DNA of 64,000 bases from Nostoc parmelioides FACHB-3921 (GCF_014696625.1 NZ_JACJQL010000007.1:62001-126000), one strand, 5' to 3'; shown: positions 16,811-25,976, numbered from the stretch's first letter. Notes: generated by a model from the letters alone, not told the origin. Made by a program: numbers and translations.

Positions 16811-17737
16811 ATGAAGATAAAATTGCAGCACATTTTTCGTTGGATAATTTTGGGCGCAACGCTGATTTTTTTAGCCAAAGCTCTCAAGGATAACTGGTTG
16901 GGAGTGACGGCTATCCGCATTAGTGAAGTTGGTTGGGCAATTTTAGCGATCGCCACAGGTATAACTTTACTAGCTCATACTTGGGCAGGTTGGATCTGGA
17001 CTTGGATTTTGCAAGACCTAAATCAATTAGTACCAACTACTGAGTTAATCCAGGTGTATCTAAAAACCAATATTGCTAAATATTTACCTGGTAATGTTTG
17101 GCATCATTATCGGCGAATTGTGGCGTTGAAAAATGCCAACGTTTCCACTGGTGCAGCTACTCTAAGTGTGTTGTTAGAACCTTTACTCATGGCGGCTGCG
17201 GCTTTAATAATTTTAGTGATGTTTGGCAGCCGACTCGCAGTTAGTAGTAATAGCTTAATACTACGAATTTTACAGTTATTGAGTTTAATAATCATACTAG
17301 CTGGAGTACATCCCCGATTTTTGAACCCAGTCATCAGCTTGTTGTCCAAATTGAAAGCCAAAAAATCAGATACCCAAACAACTGCGGCTTTTAGTATTGA
17401 ACGCTATCCCTTACGACCATTATTAGGTGAGTTGGGATTTTTGGTGATACGGGGGATAGGATTTATTCTGACTCTGTTTGCTTTGATGCCCCTGAATATG
17501 AGTCAAATTCCCCTTTTATTGGGTGCTTTTAGTTTTGCTTGGCTGTTAGGGTTTGTGGTTCCGGGTGCGCCTGGGGGTTTGGGTGTATTTGAAGCAACAG
17601 CGATCGCCCTTTTGCAAAACCGCTTTCCCTCGGCGGCGGTGATTAGTGCGATCGCTTTATATCGTCTGATTAGTATTATTGCGGAAACTGCTGGTGCTGT
17701 TTTGGCTTCCCTGGATGAAAATCTTGCTAAGTCCTAA
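16811..17737 (+). CDS. Lysylphosphatidylglycerol synthase-type (UPF0104) integral membrane protein
   Basis: 308 residues with about eight hydrophobic segments. The family core is visible in YLKTNIAKYLPGNVWHHYRRIVALKNANV and, near the C-terminus, AFSFAWLLGFVVPGAPGGLGVFEATAIALLQ, both typical of the LPG_synthase_TM (MprF flippase half) family. Members move or attach head groups on lipids or polyprenyl carriers. There is no aminoacyltransferase domain here, so lysyl-lipid synthesis is unlikely. It starts at the ATG at 16811; the substrate is unknown. Confidence 0.85.
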   Translation: MKIKLQHIFRWIILGATLIFLAKALKDNWLGVTAIRISEVGWAILAIATGITLLAHTWAGWIWTWILQDLNQLVPTTELIQVYLKTNIAKYLPGNVWHHYRRIVALKNANVSTGAATLSVLLEPLLMAAAALIILVMFGSRLAVSSNSLILRILQLLSLIIILAGVHPRFLNPVISLLSKLKAKKSDTQTTAAFSIERYPLRPLLGELGFLVIRGIGFILTLFALMPLNMSQIPLLLGAFSFAWLLGFVVPGAPGGLGVFEATAIALLQNRFPSAAVISAIALYRLISIIAETAGAVLASLDENLAKS

Positions 17738-17771
17738 ATTTTACCAATAGAAATTAGCAATTATTATTTCT

Positions 17772-17914
17772 AGGACTTACGCATGAAAACGAAATATCAA
17801 AGGTTTGGAGAAGGGTGTAGAGGTATAAATGTTTAAAACTCTTACACCCCTATACCCTTACACCCTTACACCCTTACACCCGGTCTCAACAGACAATCTG
17901 AGTGGGTAAGTCCT
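17772..17914 (+). repeat. MITE-like element family A, full copy 1
   Basis: 143 bp bounded by AGGACTTACGCA and GGTAAGTCCT, with TA outside each end. It contains GAAAACGAAATATC, GGTTTGGAGAAGGGTGTA, a central GTATAAATGTTTAAAACTCTTACA, several TACACCCT heptamers and GGTCTCAACAGACAA. The copy at 19431-19556 is inverted. Other full or partial relatives are at 60145-60284, 20967-20999, 35307-35364, 52276-52386 and 62907-62957. No transposase is encoded; the size and terminal inverted repeats suggest a non-autonomous element. Nezha MITEs of Anabaena would be the first comparison. Confidence 0.85.
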
Positions 17915-17917
17915 AAT

Positions 17918-19249
17918 TTAATCAGGTATATTTGCATCCGCTTTCACTTGGGAAAATACACGATAAGTGTCCAAATTTGTGTGCGAATTACCAGACGCTT
18001 CATCTTCTACCATCTTCAGCAAGTTATACTCTACGTTTTCTGCATAAATTGCAAAAGTAATATTATAAAATTCAATGAACTGAATTAGCCATTTACACTC
18101 ATCCTCTGATTTATCTTTATAAAAATTAATCAAATCTGCAATCCGGCTTTCTAAATGGCTACGGCTGCTTTTACAAATACAGATAATTTTCAGGAGAATA
18201 ACTACTAAAGTTAAAGGATGGCCATGAGAAAGTAATAAAGTAAATAACTCCGAAGGCTCCTGGCGATTTTCTGTAGTCAGAAAATCAATTAATCGATTAC
18301 AAACCCTCAACAATAAATCTTTACTTAAAGATACCTCATCTTTTTCTACTTTCCATAGTGACAGTTTTTCTGTCAAAATTTGACTAATAATTTCTGCGAT
18401 CGCTTGATTGCCCACAGAAAAAAACAAATATTTATGGATACTTTGTTTAAACTGCTTCAGCGTTTGATTTTCAGTTTGCTTGAGGAATATATGGGCAATG
18501 TTCTCGTAGCTGAATTTCCCTTTTTTCACAACAATCATTTTGATGAGACGCAAAACCTCATCCCCAAAAATACTAGGGTTATGATAGCGTGTTGGACTAG
18601 ACGCAGTAGACTGAGAACGAGCAATGTACATTGCTAGCTCAAACTTATACTTGTCCTTCATTTGCCTGGAGAGTTTGCTTGCTGCCTCTTGTTGTTCCTG
18701 AGGTTTATCAGGATCTACAGATTGGGCAACTAAGAGATAATTAGCATAGCGATCGCTCCAGTGTGTTTGACTTTTACTAGTATTTGTATAATTAAACTTT
18801 TTGAGTTCTTGATAATCTTGACTATGAACAAATTTCTCCAGCCATACCTGATATGTAATTAGTTCTGGGCAACTATATATTAGTAGGTTGTTTACTGGTA
18901 ATTGAGTAAATAAATTAATTAACTCATGAATATACTTATGTTTCCTCTTCGCCGCCCAATTATTAATTAAAATGTAGCAAGAACGTTTGAGCGTGTAACG
19001 AAACTCTTCCTCGTTATCAAACATCACCATCTTTTGGATAACTGGCACAGCAGAAAAATTACCAGACTCCAAACAGTGAATGAATAACTGTTTAAATTCC
19101 TTTAAAGCCTCCTCTGGGGGATATATATTTACAAGTTGTATTAAGAAGTTATAAAGACTTTCTTGTAAGGCTTGTAAACTTGGCTCTGGAAAATTCGGTT
19201 TAACAGTATGTTGATTTCCTAAAATACTCGGCAAACTATTGGTGGTCAT
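17918..19249 (-). CDS. Unrecognised helical protein bracketed by inverted family A elements
   Basis: 443 residues from the ATG at 19249 (a TTG six codons earlier is in frame). No signal peptide or convincing membrane helix except a hydrophobic run LTLVVILLKIICICK near residue 365. The whole protein reads as alpha-helical with many Leu, Ile, Glu and Lys, and has a solenoid-like look, but I see no repeat consensus, nucleotide-binding loop or catalytic motif. Its stop is 4 bp from one family A element and its start 180 bp from an inverted second copy. I do not recognise a family. A cyanobacterium-specific scaffold or a cargo gene are both possible. Confidence 0.6.
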   Translation of the reverse strand: MTTNSLPSILGNQHTVKPNFPEPSLQALQESLYNFLIQLVNIYPPEEALKEFKQLFIHCLESGNFSAVPVIQKMVMFDNEEEFRYTLKRSCYILINNWAAKRKHKYIHELINLFTQLPVNNLLIYSCPELITYQVWLEKFVHSQDYQELKKFNYTNTSKSQTHWSDRYANYLLVAQSVDPDKPQEQQEAASKLSRQMKDKYKFELAMYIARSQSTASSPTRYHNPSIFGDEVLRLIKMIVVKKGKFSYENIAHIFLKQTENQTLKQFKQSIHKYLFFSVGNQAIAEIISQILTEKLSLWKVEKDEVSLSKDLLLRVCNRLIDFLTTENRQEPSELFTLLLSHGHPLTLVVILLKIICICKSSRSHLESRIADLINFYKDKSEDECKWLIQFIEFYNITFAIYAENVEYNLLKMVEDEASGNSHTNLDTYRVFSQVKADANIPD

Positions 19250-19430
19250 AGAATTTATCAAGACCAAATATTATTTAACTTTATTGTTAATAGCTTACCC
19301 TTGATGCACCCTAGTATCAATCAAGCTATCTTAATTTTTTTACAGAGTTTTAGTGAATTTACGGTGTAGCTGATCAACTATTCCATCTTCCTATGTCAAT
19401 ACTTAGTGGTAATTACTGGTATATAAATTA

Positions 19431-19556
19431 GAACTTACGCATACAGGTTGTCTGTTGAGACCGGGTGTAAGGGTGTAAGGGTATAAATGTTTAAAACTCT
19501 TACACCCTTATACCCTTCTCCAAACCCTCGATATTTCGTTTTCATGCGTAAGTCCC
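19431..19556 (-). repeat. MITE-like element family A, full copy 2 (inverted)
   Basis: About 126 bp. Read on the reverse strand it begins GGGACTTACGCATGAAAACG, continues GAAATATC and GGTTTGGAGAAGGGTATA, and ends GGTCTCAACAGACAACCTG then TGCGTAAGTTC, matching the 17772-17914 copy almost base for base at both ends. The central GTATAAATGTTTAAAACTCTTACA is in the opposite relative orientation, so the core is flipped between the copies. The remaining gap 19250-19674 shows no gene. Confidence 0.85.
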
Positions 19557-19674
19557 ATAAATGATACTTGTACTCGTTGGTGTATGAATCATCAAGTCCA
19601 AATTAGTGGCTGTGAGAAGTTGTACCAGCTAGGTATATATTTAGATATCATGAAGTTTTTGAGAAGCCTGTATT

Positions 19675-20028
19675 ATGTCCATTCAAGTCTACGGAATACC
19701 CAATTGTGGCACTTGTAAAAAAGCTTTTAACTGGCTTCAAGCCCATAAGGTTGACTATGAATTTATCAATACCAAGGAAAATCCCCCAACGCGTGAGAAT
19801 ATCCAAAATTGGGTACAATCTTTAGGTTCTATACCAATGCGTAATACTTCCGGTCAATCTTACCGTGCTTTGGGTGAAGAAAAAAAGAACTGGACTGATG
19901 AGCAATGGATTGAAGAATTTGCTCAAGATGCCATGCTACTTAAACGTCCCCTGTTCGTTAAGGATGGGATAGCGGTAGCCGTAGGTTTTAGGGATGAGAA
20001 AGTAATTCGAGAAAAGTTGGAATTTTAA
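19675..20028 (+). CDS. ArsC/Spx-family thioredoxin-fold protein (YffB/MgsR-like)
   Basis: 117 residues. The N-terminus IQVYGIPNCGTCKKAFNWL has the CxxC (CGTC) of Spx-type and related ArsC-family proteins, followed by YEFINTKENPPTRENIQNWV and the conserved C-terminal block LLKRPLFVKDGIAVAVGFRDE. Glutaredoxin-dependent arsenate reductases use a single N-terminal Cys and a catalytic Arg in RP; the KRP here is kept. Whether it reduces arsenate or acts as a redox regulator cannot be told. No arsenic-resistance neighbours. Complete, ATG start. Confidence 0.85.
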   Translation: MSIQVYGIPNCGTCKKAFNWLQAHKVDYEFINTKENPPTRENIQNWVQSLGSIPMRNTSGQSYRALGEEKKNWTDEQWIEEFAQDAMLLKRPLFVKDGIAVAVGFRDEKVIREKLEF

Positions 20029-20114
20029 CAAAGTAAGCTATTTATTCTTAACTTTTATTCTCAAATAATCACTTTATCTCATTTAAAATAAATTACTGCC
20101 TTTACTTATGATTT

Positions 20115-20696
20115 TTATCGACAAATCGTGGGTTGAAATTGTGTTCTTTTTTGTAATATTATCTGTGGGTTGCTGTTAAATATAGTGAATACTATTCCCA
20201 AAATTGATAATGAGACTATAGTAATTCCTGTTAGCCATTTTATTTGATTGCGTAAAGTCTTCACCTCAAGACTATAATTATCTAGTGGTAATGGCTGATG
20301 CTGTTGAATTGCCGAGACTTCAACCGCTATTTGTTGAGGTGTATTTACTATATACTCAAAAGCTACTTGGGAGTGCAACCAATTAGCAATTAATTGAGGG
20401 CAGTTCTTCTTAAACCAATACCAACCGTAGACTCTAAATATAGGTTTAGACATCCGAGCAATTAATTTAACTACTCGGTTAAAAGGTCGATAGCGAAACC
20501 TTTGATTAATTAAGTTGACTGAACCGATATCATAGAGGCAATCTAGAATCAGCTTAATCGTTGCTTCTTCACTTTCAGATAAGTTTTGCAGCAAAAGCTG
20601 AACGTCTTGCATTCTCTGCGCTTCAATATTTTTCTGATCTAATAATTCAGAGGAATCTACTGAGTTATTTAAAAAATTTTGCTTAATTATTGCCAT
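20115..20696 (-). CDS. Hypothetical tail-anchored membrane protein
   Basis: 193 residues. A polar N-terminus with a helical segment (SELLDQKNIEAQRMQDVQLLLQNLSESEE), a basic Arg/Lys-rich middle (RFRYRPFNRVVKLIARMSKPIFRVYGWYWFKK), and one clear C-terminal membrane helix WLTGITIVSLSILGIVFTIF preceded by a short coiled segment. The topology suggests a cytosolic domain tethered by its tail. No family recognised and no functional link to the neighbours. Confidence 0.6.
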   Translation of the reverse strand: MAIIKQNFLNNSVDSSELLDQKNIEAQRMQDVQLLLQNLSESEEATIKLILDCLYDIGSVNLINQRFRYRPFNRVVKLIARMSKPIFRVYGWYWFKKNCPQLIANWLHSQVAFEYIVNTPQQIAVEVSAIQQHQPLPLDNYSLEVKTLRNQIKWLTGITIVSLSILGIVFTIFNSNPQIILQKRTQFQPTICR

Positions 20697-21125
20697 ATCA
20701 ATAAAATACCAAATATGAGGGTTTTCATCTGACTACCTAGAGAAAGAAATATAGAATAGCTAAAAAAACAGTTAATTTATTTTTGATTTATTACTAATCC
20801 ATCAAAAGATATAACTTAGAAAATCTTTTGGAATAAGTATTTGCTAATGGTATTAGGTAATACTGAAAACAGAGGTTAATCTTACATTATGATTCCCCGT
20901 AGATAAGAATAGATAACACTTCTTTTGAGGAATGAGGATACAGTATGGGGGTATAGGCGTATAAGGTAGGACTTACGCGCTACTCCTACACCCTTGTCCA
21001 GCTAGCATCGCCACTGCTTGCATTTCTGGTATTGATTCTCGTAAAGTACCCGTAACAGCGCTTGTTTATCAGTTATTAAGCACTGTTTACTGCTGAATAT
21101 TGTGAATTGTGAATTACTGAAGACG
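20697..21125. other. Intergenic region with a partial family A end
   Basis: 429 bp. At 20967-20999 AGGACTTACGCG, TACTCCTACACCC form the left end of a family A element with no recognisable right end, i.e. a solo remnant. The rest is AT-rich, with no gene seen. Confidence 0.55.
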
Positions 21126-21980
21126 ATGCCTGTACGCCAAACCTTATCAAAATCTGATATCCAACTGTCTTACTTGGAGTGGAATCAAGGCAAAGAACCC
21201 TTGCTGCTGTTACATGGTTTAGGCGACCATGCCTTAGTCTGGTCTAGCTTGGGGGATGATTTAGCGGCAGAATATCACATAGTAGCGCCAGATATGAGGG
21301 GTCATGGCGAAAGTAGCAAGCCAGATAAAGATTATAGCTTTGAGAGTGCGATCGCTGATCTAGAAGCTTTGATGAATCATCTAGGCTGGTCATCAGCCCA
21401 TATTGTTAGTCACTCCTGGACGGGTAAATTAGCAGTTATTTGGGCAAGGCAAAACCCCCAACGTCTAACGAGTATGGTGCTAGTTGACCCCATTTTCATT
21501 TGGAAAATGCCCAACCTCTTCCGCCTTACCTTTCCTCTGCTTTACCGCTTCTTATCTTTTCTCAAAGCGATGGGGCCTTTCACCAGCTACGAACAAGCCG
21601 AACAAGAAGCACAGCAATTAAACCAGTTCCAAGGTTGGAGTCCTTTACAACAACAAGTCTTTCAAGCGGGACTCGAACAAAAACCCGATGGTAGTTGGGG
21701 GAGTAAATTTACAATAGCCGCCCGTGACGGCATCTTTGATGCAGTATTAAGCGTACCCGGTTTCACCATCCCCTTAGACACTCCCGCCCTGTTTGTCCAG
21801 TCAGAACAGGGACTCAACCGCCTCGAATGGCAAATCAAACCTTACAAAACTTACCTCAAAAATTTCCGTCTGTGCCAAATTCCCGGCAATCATTGGCCTT
21901 TTTTAACCGCACCACAAGCCTTTAATCAGACAATAGCAGCATTCTTAGCAGAATGTCAGGAAAATAAGTCTCATGATTGA
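21126..21980 (+). CDS. Alpha/beta hydrolase
   Basis: 284 residues from the ATG at 21126 (a GTG eight codons upstream is in frame but adds nothing conserved). HG motif LLLLHGLGDHALVW supplies the oxyanion hole, DMRGHGESSKPDKDYSFESAIADLEALMNHL is the family's conserved block, and SHSWTG takes the place of the GxSxG nucleophile elbow with Ser-His-Ser-Trp-Thr-Gly; the first Gly is replaced by Ser. The C-terminal GNHWPF supplies the His. The substrate is unknown. The kinase gene starts 102 bp downstream on the same strand. Confidence 0.85.
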   Translation: MPVRQTLSKSDIQLSYLEWNQGKEPLLLLHGLGDHALVWSSLGDDLAAEYHIVAPDMRGHGESSKPDKDYSFESAIADLEALMNHLGWSSAHIVSHSWTGKLAVIWARQNPQRLTSMVLVDPIFIWKMPNLFRLTFPLLYRFLSFLKAMGPFTSYEQAEQEAQQLNQFQGWSPLQQQVFQAGLEQKPDGSWGSKFTIAARDGIFDAVLSVPGFTIPLDTPALFVQSEQGLNRLEWQIKPYKTYLKNFRLCQIPGNHWPFLTAPQAFNQTIAAFLAECQENKSHD

Positions 21981-22082
21981 TAGATAGGAACAGAAGGATA
22001 AAATTAGCCGTGCTAGCAACGCTACAGTCATCGCCAAGGCTCATTTTACCCTTTTGACTATCGACTACTGACTTCCTTAATC

Positions 22083-23744
22083 ATGAGCCTTTGTATCAAT
22101 CCAGTTTGCCCCAACCCTAACCACCCCCATAATGACAAAAATCGCTTTTGTCAAAGTTGTGGTTCACAGTTGGAATTGCTAGGGCGTTATCGGGTGACCC
22201 ACTTATTAAGTGATACAACTGGCTTCGCCACAGTTTATGAAGCCTATGAAGAAAACACAGCTAAAATCCTCAAGATACTCAAAGCCAATCTCTCCAGCGA
22301 CCCTAGAGCAGTAGAATTATTTCGCCAAGAAGCAGTGGTCTTAGGACAGCTAAATCATCCGGGAATTCCTAAAGTTGATAGCTATTTTCAGCATCAAACC
22401 AGAAATGGTGTGATTCTGCACTGCATTGTCATGGAGAAAATTACGGGGACAAACTTGGAGGAGTGGTTACAACAGCAACAAAATCAGCCGATTTCCCAAG
22501 CACAAGCCATAACTTGGTTGATACAGTTGGCAGAAATTTTAGATTTAGTGCATGGCAAACTATACCTGCATCTAGATATTAAGCCATCAAATATCCTGCT
22601 CCAACCTGATGGAAAGTTAGTTTTAATTCATTTTGGTACAGCTAAGACTTATTCCAATGGAACCACCACACCCACTTTATTATCTGGTTACAACGCTCCA
22701 GAACAAATGAATGGAGAAGCTACACCACAATCAGATTTCTTCAGTTTGGGGCGCACTTTCGTTTTTTTACTAACAGGAAAACACCCGTTAGATATGTATG
22801 ATGTCCATCAAAATTTACTGCGATGGCGTAACCATACCAAACAAATTGCATCATCATTATTGAATTTCATTGATTGGTTAATAGCACCAGAATCAAAAAA
22901 TCGTCCCACCAATACCCAGGGAATTTTGCAGCGTCTTAGAGATATTGAACAGCAAGTGAATTGGGACGAAATTCCCCAAAGCGAACAGCAAACTCAGCTA
23001 AAATCTCATCTGCCTTTACAATCACCCACAAAAATTTTTAATAAAGTACCTTTAATCGCATTTTGTGCAGCCCTCATAGTTTCAGTTGGATTACTGAGTT
23101 TAGTTGCCTTTATGATAGGTTATCCAAGATTTACTTTATTACCACCACCAGGTCAGTCACCACAGAGAAAGGGCAAAATTGCCTACTTCCCTTATGAAAC
23201 AGGTAAAGATAGTCAAGGAAGAGTCGCCAAATTTAATATTGCTGTTTTATCAATAGAATATAAATGGCTTTCAGGTAGCAATTTTCAGATTAGAAATAAT
23301 GACAGAGTTATTAGTCTAGATGTTTTAAAATTACGTTTAGAACAAGAAGGTATCCAGGAAATTATGGACAATCCTGAAGAAATTATCTCTGTAGGTACTG
23401 CTTCCTGTGAAGGTAGTTTATCAGTAGCGCAACGTAAAGCTTTTGAGCGCTCCCAACAGATACAAAATTTAGTTAAAAAACTATTTCAAAATAGCCCAAG
23501 TGTTAAAAAATATCGCTTATTAAACTTAGGAAAATTTCAAGGCAGTGATTGTCAAAGTAATAGAGATTTAACTGCATACCAAAGAAGTGTAATTATTATC
23601 GGGTTAAAAAGACAATCTAAAGCTGTAGTTATAGATGAAGCTTTGCGAGATAGATTAGAAAGCAAGCCTTTTGGCGATTTTCAGTTAGATGATTATTCCT
23701 TGGGTTCTGTAGATAAATTTAAGACAATACCAAGTAAATTATAA
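22083..23744 (+). CDS. Zinc-ribbon Ser/Thr kinase-like protein with altered DFG and OmpA-like C-terminus
   Basis: 553 residues. A four-Cys ribbon (C4, C9, C23, C26) precedes a Hanks-type kinase domain, about residues 34-300. The catalytic-loop HLDIKPSN is kept (D165, K167, N170), and a Lys-rich KILKIL strand and an Ala-Pro-Glu APEQ are present. The glycine loop is poor (SDTTGFATVY), and the metal-binding DFG is HFG (LIHFGTAK, His183, codon CAT). A membrane helix at about 322-346 is followed by a periplasmic domain whose IISVGTASCEGSLSVAQRKAFERSQQIQNLV and QRSVIIIGL look like an OmpA-type peptidoglycan-binding fold. Likely a transmembrane kinase or pseudokinase sensing the wall; activity uncertain. 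Confidence 0.85.
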   Translation: MSLCINPVCPNPNHPHNDKNRFCQSCGSQLELLGRYRVTHLLSDTTGFATVYEAYEENTAKILKILKANLSSDPRAVELFRQEAVVLGQLNHPGIPKVDSYFQHQTRNGVILHCIVMEKITGTNLEEWLQQQQNQPISQAQAITWLIQLAEILDLVHGKLYLHLDIKPSNILLQPDGKLVLIHFGTAKTYSNGTTTPTLLSGYNAPEQMNGEATPQSDFFSLGRTFVFLLTGKHPLDMYDVHQNLLRWRNHTKQIASSLLNFIDWLIAPESKNRPTNTQGILQRLRDIEQQVNWDEIPQSEQQTQLKSHLPLQSPTKIFNKVPLIAFCAALIVSVGLLSLVAFMIGYPRFTLLPPPGQSPQRKGKIAYFPYETGKDSQGRVAKFNIAVLSIEYKWLSGSNFQIRNNDRVISLDVLKLRLEQEGIQEIMDNPEEIISVGTASCEGSLSVAQRKAFERSQQIQNLVKKLFQNSPSVKKYRLLNLGKFQGSDCQSNRDLTAYQRSVIIIGLKRQSKAVVIDEALRDRLESKPFGDFQLDDYSLGSVDKFKTIPSKL

Positions 23745-23854
23745 TGTAGTTTAATTTTAGGCGATCGCCTCTATTAATCAAATAATCAAAAAGTAGATAT
23801 TCCTCATAATTCTTAATTAACTTTACTCATAAAATAGGCAACAAACTAGTGAAT

Positions 23855-24643
23855 TTATGCTCCCATTCCTGAATATTTTTTCAATCCTGCACGCCACAAC
23901 AAACGATTTGCCACCCAAAATATGAATATCCAAGTCAGAAGTGACAAAAATCCCCGTGCTATATCTACAGGTAGCCCTACCAACAAACTAGCGGGGAAAT
24001 CAATCAAATAGGGAAAGGGTGTAAATAAAACTATCGCTTTTATTTGGGGAGGAAATACATCTAAAGGTGCAATTAATCCTGATAAAAATAAATAAAATAA
24101 AAACCAGAAATTTTCTATAGCGTTAGCCCTTTCCGTCCAAAAGGCGAACATCGCAAAGGTGTATTGAATTACAAATCGCAGTACAAAAGCCAACGTCACA
24201 GCCACTGTAAATAACAATAATTGACTGGAACTGGGAAACCACAACGCCTGGGGATAAAGAATAAAAAATAACCCTATTAATAATATTGCAAAAGGTATGC
24301 GAGCAACCCTTTCTGAAAGATGGGATGCAACATGATGCCATACTGGATCTAATGGTTGTAATAATTTAGGTGATAATTTACCTTCTACTACTTCTTTTTC
24401 AAACTCCCAAATTACCCAGACAATAGATATTTGTCTCACAATAAAAACTGTGAGAAAGTAACGGGCAAAATCCACAGGCGATAAACCAAAGGTTCCACCT
24501 TGCGCCGCTTTTATCCAAGCACCCATCAAAATAATTGGCAAAGAACCAGACAAAACCCATAAGATTAGTTCTGCCCGATACTCCACCATATAAGCGTAGT
24601 AAACTGTCAGCAAAGTTAATGCTTTTCTAATAGTCTTTTTCAT
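23855..24643 (-). CDS. ABC-2 type transporter permease
   Basis: 262 residues with six hydrophobic segments, the ABC-2 (DUF990-like) topology: MVEYRAELILWVLSGSLPIILMGAW, FARYFLTVFIVRQISIVWVIWEFEKEVVEGKLSPKLLQPLDPVWHHVASHLSERV and LFYLFLSGLIAPLDVFPPQIKAI are the family's conserved stretches. It lies 17 bp downstream of the ATPase gene on the same strand, so the two make one operon and one transporter. Direction is probably export; the substrate is not visible. A second permease is often needed in this group and is not in the window. Confidence 0.88.
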   Translation of the reverse strand: MKKTIRKALTLLTVYYAYMVEYRAELILWVLSGSLPIILMGAWIKAAQGGTFGLSPVDFARYFLTVFIVRQISIVWVIWEFEKEVVEGKLSPKLLQPLDPVWHHVASHLSERVARIPFAILLIGLFFILYPQALWFPSSSQLLLFTVAVTLAFVLRFVIQYTFAMFAFWTERANAIENFWFLFYLFLSGLIAPLDVFPPQIKAIVLFTPFPYLIDFPASLLVGLPVDIARGFLSLLTWIFIFWVANRLLWRAGLKKYSGMGA

Positions 24644-24660
24644 GAGATTTTAAGTTTTGA

Positions 24661-25641
24661 TTAAACCACTCCCGCCTGAAAAACTCGCCCTATCACTTCC
24701 TCAACAGGTGGCTCAGTTACCGTTAAATCTATTACTTCTAACTCTGTTAATATTTTCGATACTGTGCGCGTCAGTACCTCTTGCTGCACTATAAAGCATA
24801 CCGCACGCCCTTCTAAAAGTTGCACATCACCATAAGATTTGAGTGTTTCTAAAGGTAAAGGTTGGGCTAACTCTACACGAACTTCTCGGTAAGGAGCAAA
24901 ACTTTCTAGTAGTCCATCTAAACTACCGTCATACATGAGCTTTCCTTGATGAATCAACAGCACCCGTTCACACAAAGCTGTGATATCAGCCATGTAATGA
25001 CTAGTTAGCAACACTGTAGCTTGATAACGTTGATTGTACTCACGCAAAAAATCACGTACCGCTACTTGAGCGTTGACATCTAAACCCAATGTTGGCTCAT
25101 CCAAAAACAAGACATGAGGACGGTGTAACAGCGCTGCCAAAAGTTCAGCTTTCATGCGTTCACCCAAAGAAAGTTTTCGCACTGGTTGAGTTAGCTTACC
25201 TTCCAAAGACAGCATTTCTGTTAATTCCCCTACCCGACGCTGAAATTCTTTGTCAGAGATGTCGTAGACAGCAGCGTTAATTCTCAAAGAATCCAGTGCT
25301 GGTAAGTCCCAGATAAGTTGTTGCTTTTGTCCCATTACCAGGGTGATTTTTTGTAAAAATGCTTCTTGGCGCAGAAAGGGAACATGGCCAGCCACCTTGA
25401 CTACACCATGAGAAGGATGTATCAAGCCTGTCAACATTTTCAACGTGGTAGTTTTACCAGCACCATTCGGCCCCAAAAATCCCACTACTTCACCAGGTGC
25501 AATTTCAAAAGAAACATCCTGAACAGCTTGTATTGAACGGTAAGTGCGGCGGAAAAGGTGAGTAATTGTACCTGCAATTCCTGGTTCTTTCACCGCTACT
25601 GGATAAGACTTACTGAGATTTTCGGCAATAATAATTGACAT
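24661..25641 (-). CDS. ABC transporter ATP-binding protein (NatA/DrrA type)
   Basis: 326 residues. Walker A GFLGPNGAGKTTTLKMLTGL, Q-loop KITLVMGQKQQLIWDL, signature LSLGERMKAELLAALLHRP, Walker B VLFLDEPTLGLD and switch His in LLTSHYMAD are all present. The C-terminal 90 residues are the usual extra domain of DrrA/NatA exporters. The signature is LSLGE rather than LSGGQ, which is common in this subfamily. First gene of the pair with the permease at 23855-24643. Confidence 0.9.
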   Translation of the reverse strand: MSIIIAENLSKSYPVAVKEPGIAGTITHLFRRTYRSIQAVQDVSFEIAPGEVVGFLGPNGAGKTTTLKMLTGLIHPSHGVVKVAGHVPFLRQEAFLQKITLVMGQKQQLIWDLPALDSLRINAAVYDISDKEFQRRVGELTEMLSLEGKLTQPVRKLSLGERMKAELLAALLHRPHVLFLDEPTLGLDVNAQVAVRDFLREYNQRYQATVLLTSHYMADITALCERVLLIHQGKLMYDGSLDGLLESFAPYREVRVELAQPLPLETLKSYGDVQLLEGRAVCFIVQQEVLTRTVSKILTELEVIDLTVTEPPVEEVIGRVFQAGVV

Positions 25642-25655
25642 ATAAGTTAGCTATT

Positions 25656-25765
25656 CTGCTTTTAAGTTGCACAATCCATTGTGAGGGCTGTTGACTGTTG
25701 ACTGTTGACCGTTGACAGTCCTGATTAGTAGTTATGCAATTTAGACGCGCATTAGCTTACCTCTA
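25656..25765. repeat. Interspersed repeat family C, copy 2 (inverted)
   Basis: TTTAAGTTGCACAATCCATTGTGAGGG, then three TGTTGAC-type heptamers, then TTAGTAGTTATGCAATTTAGACGCGCATT. That last 28-base block recurs at 63027-63053 beside another copy, so the two modules travel together. Confidence 0.8.
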
Positions 25766-25807
25766 AAAGTCTAGGAGGCAGCAAGCAATAATACTAAATG
25801 TTTCTCA

Positions 25808-25976
25808 CACTAAATCAAATTATTTAGCCAGATTCTGCGCTCCTCTCTCTTGAAAAGTTGAGCCACTGCGTTGGACGGGTTCCCCGGCTTGTAGCAAGTG
25901 GCGTTACTAGGTCGGGCTAACCCTCCTCCGGAACTTTTCGCTGCGTTTACCTTCGTGTCCCTCTGCGTTAAAAAAA
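25808..25976. other. Dispersed repeat-like segment downstream of the UbiB-family gene
   Basis: GC-richer than its surroundings. It includes GCGTTGGACGGGTTCCCCGG, CAAGTGGCGTTACTAGGTCGG and CCTTCGTGTCCCTCTGCGTT. These read like a conserved dispersed repeat rather than a gene; no intact frame of interest. It abuts the stop of the UbiB-family gene. Confidence 0.45.
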
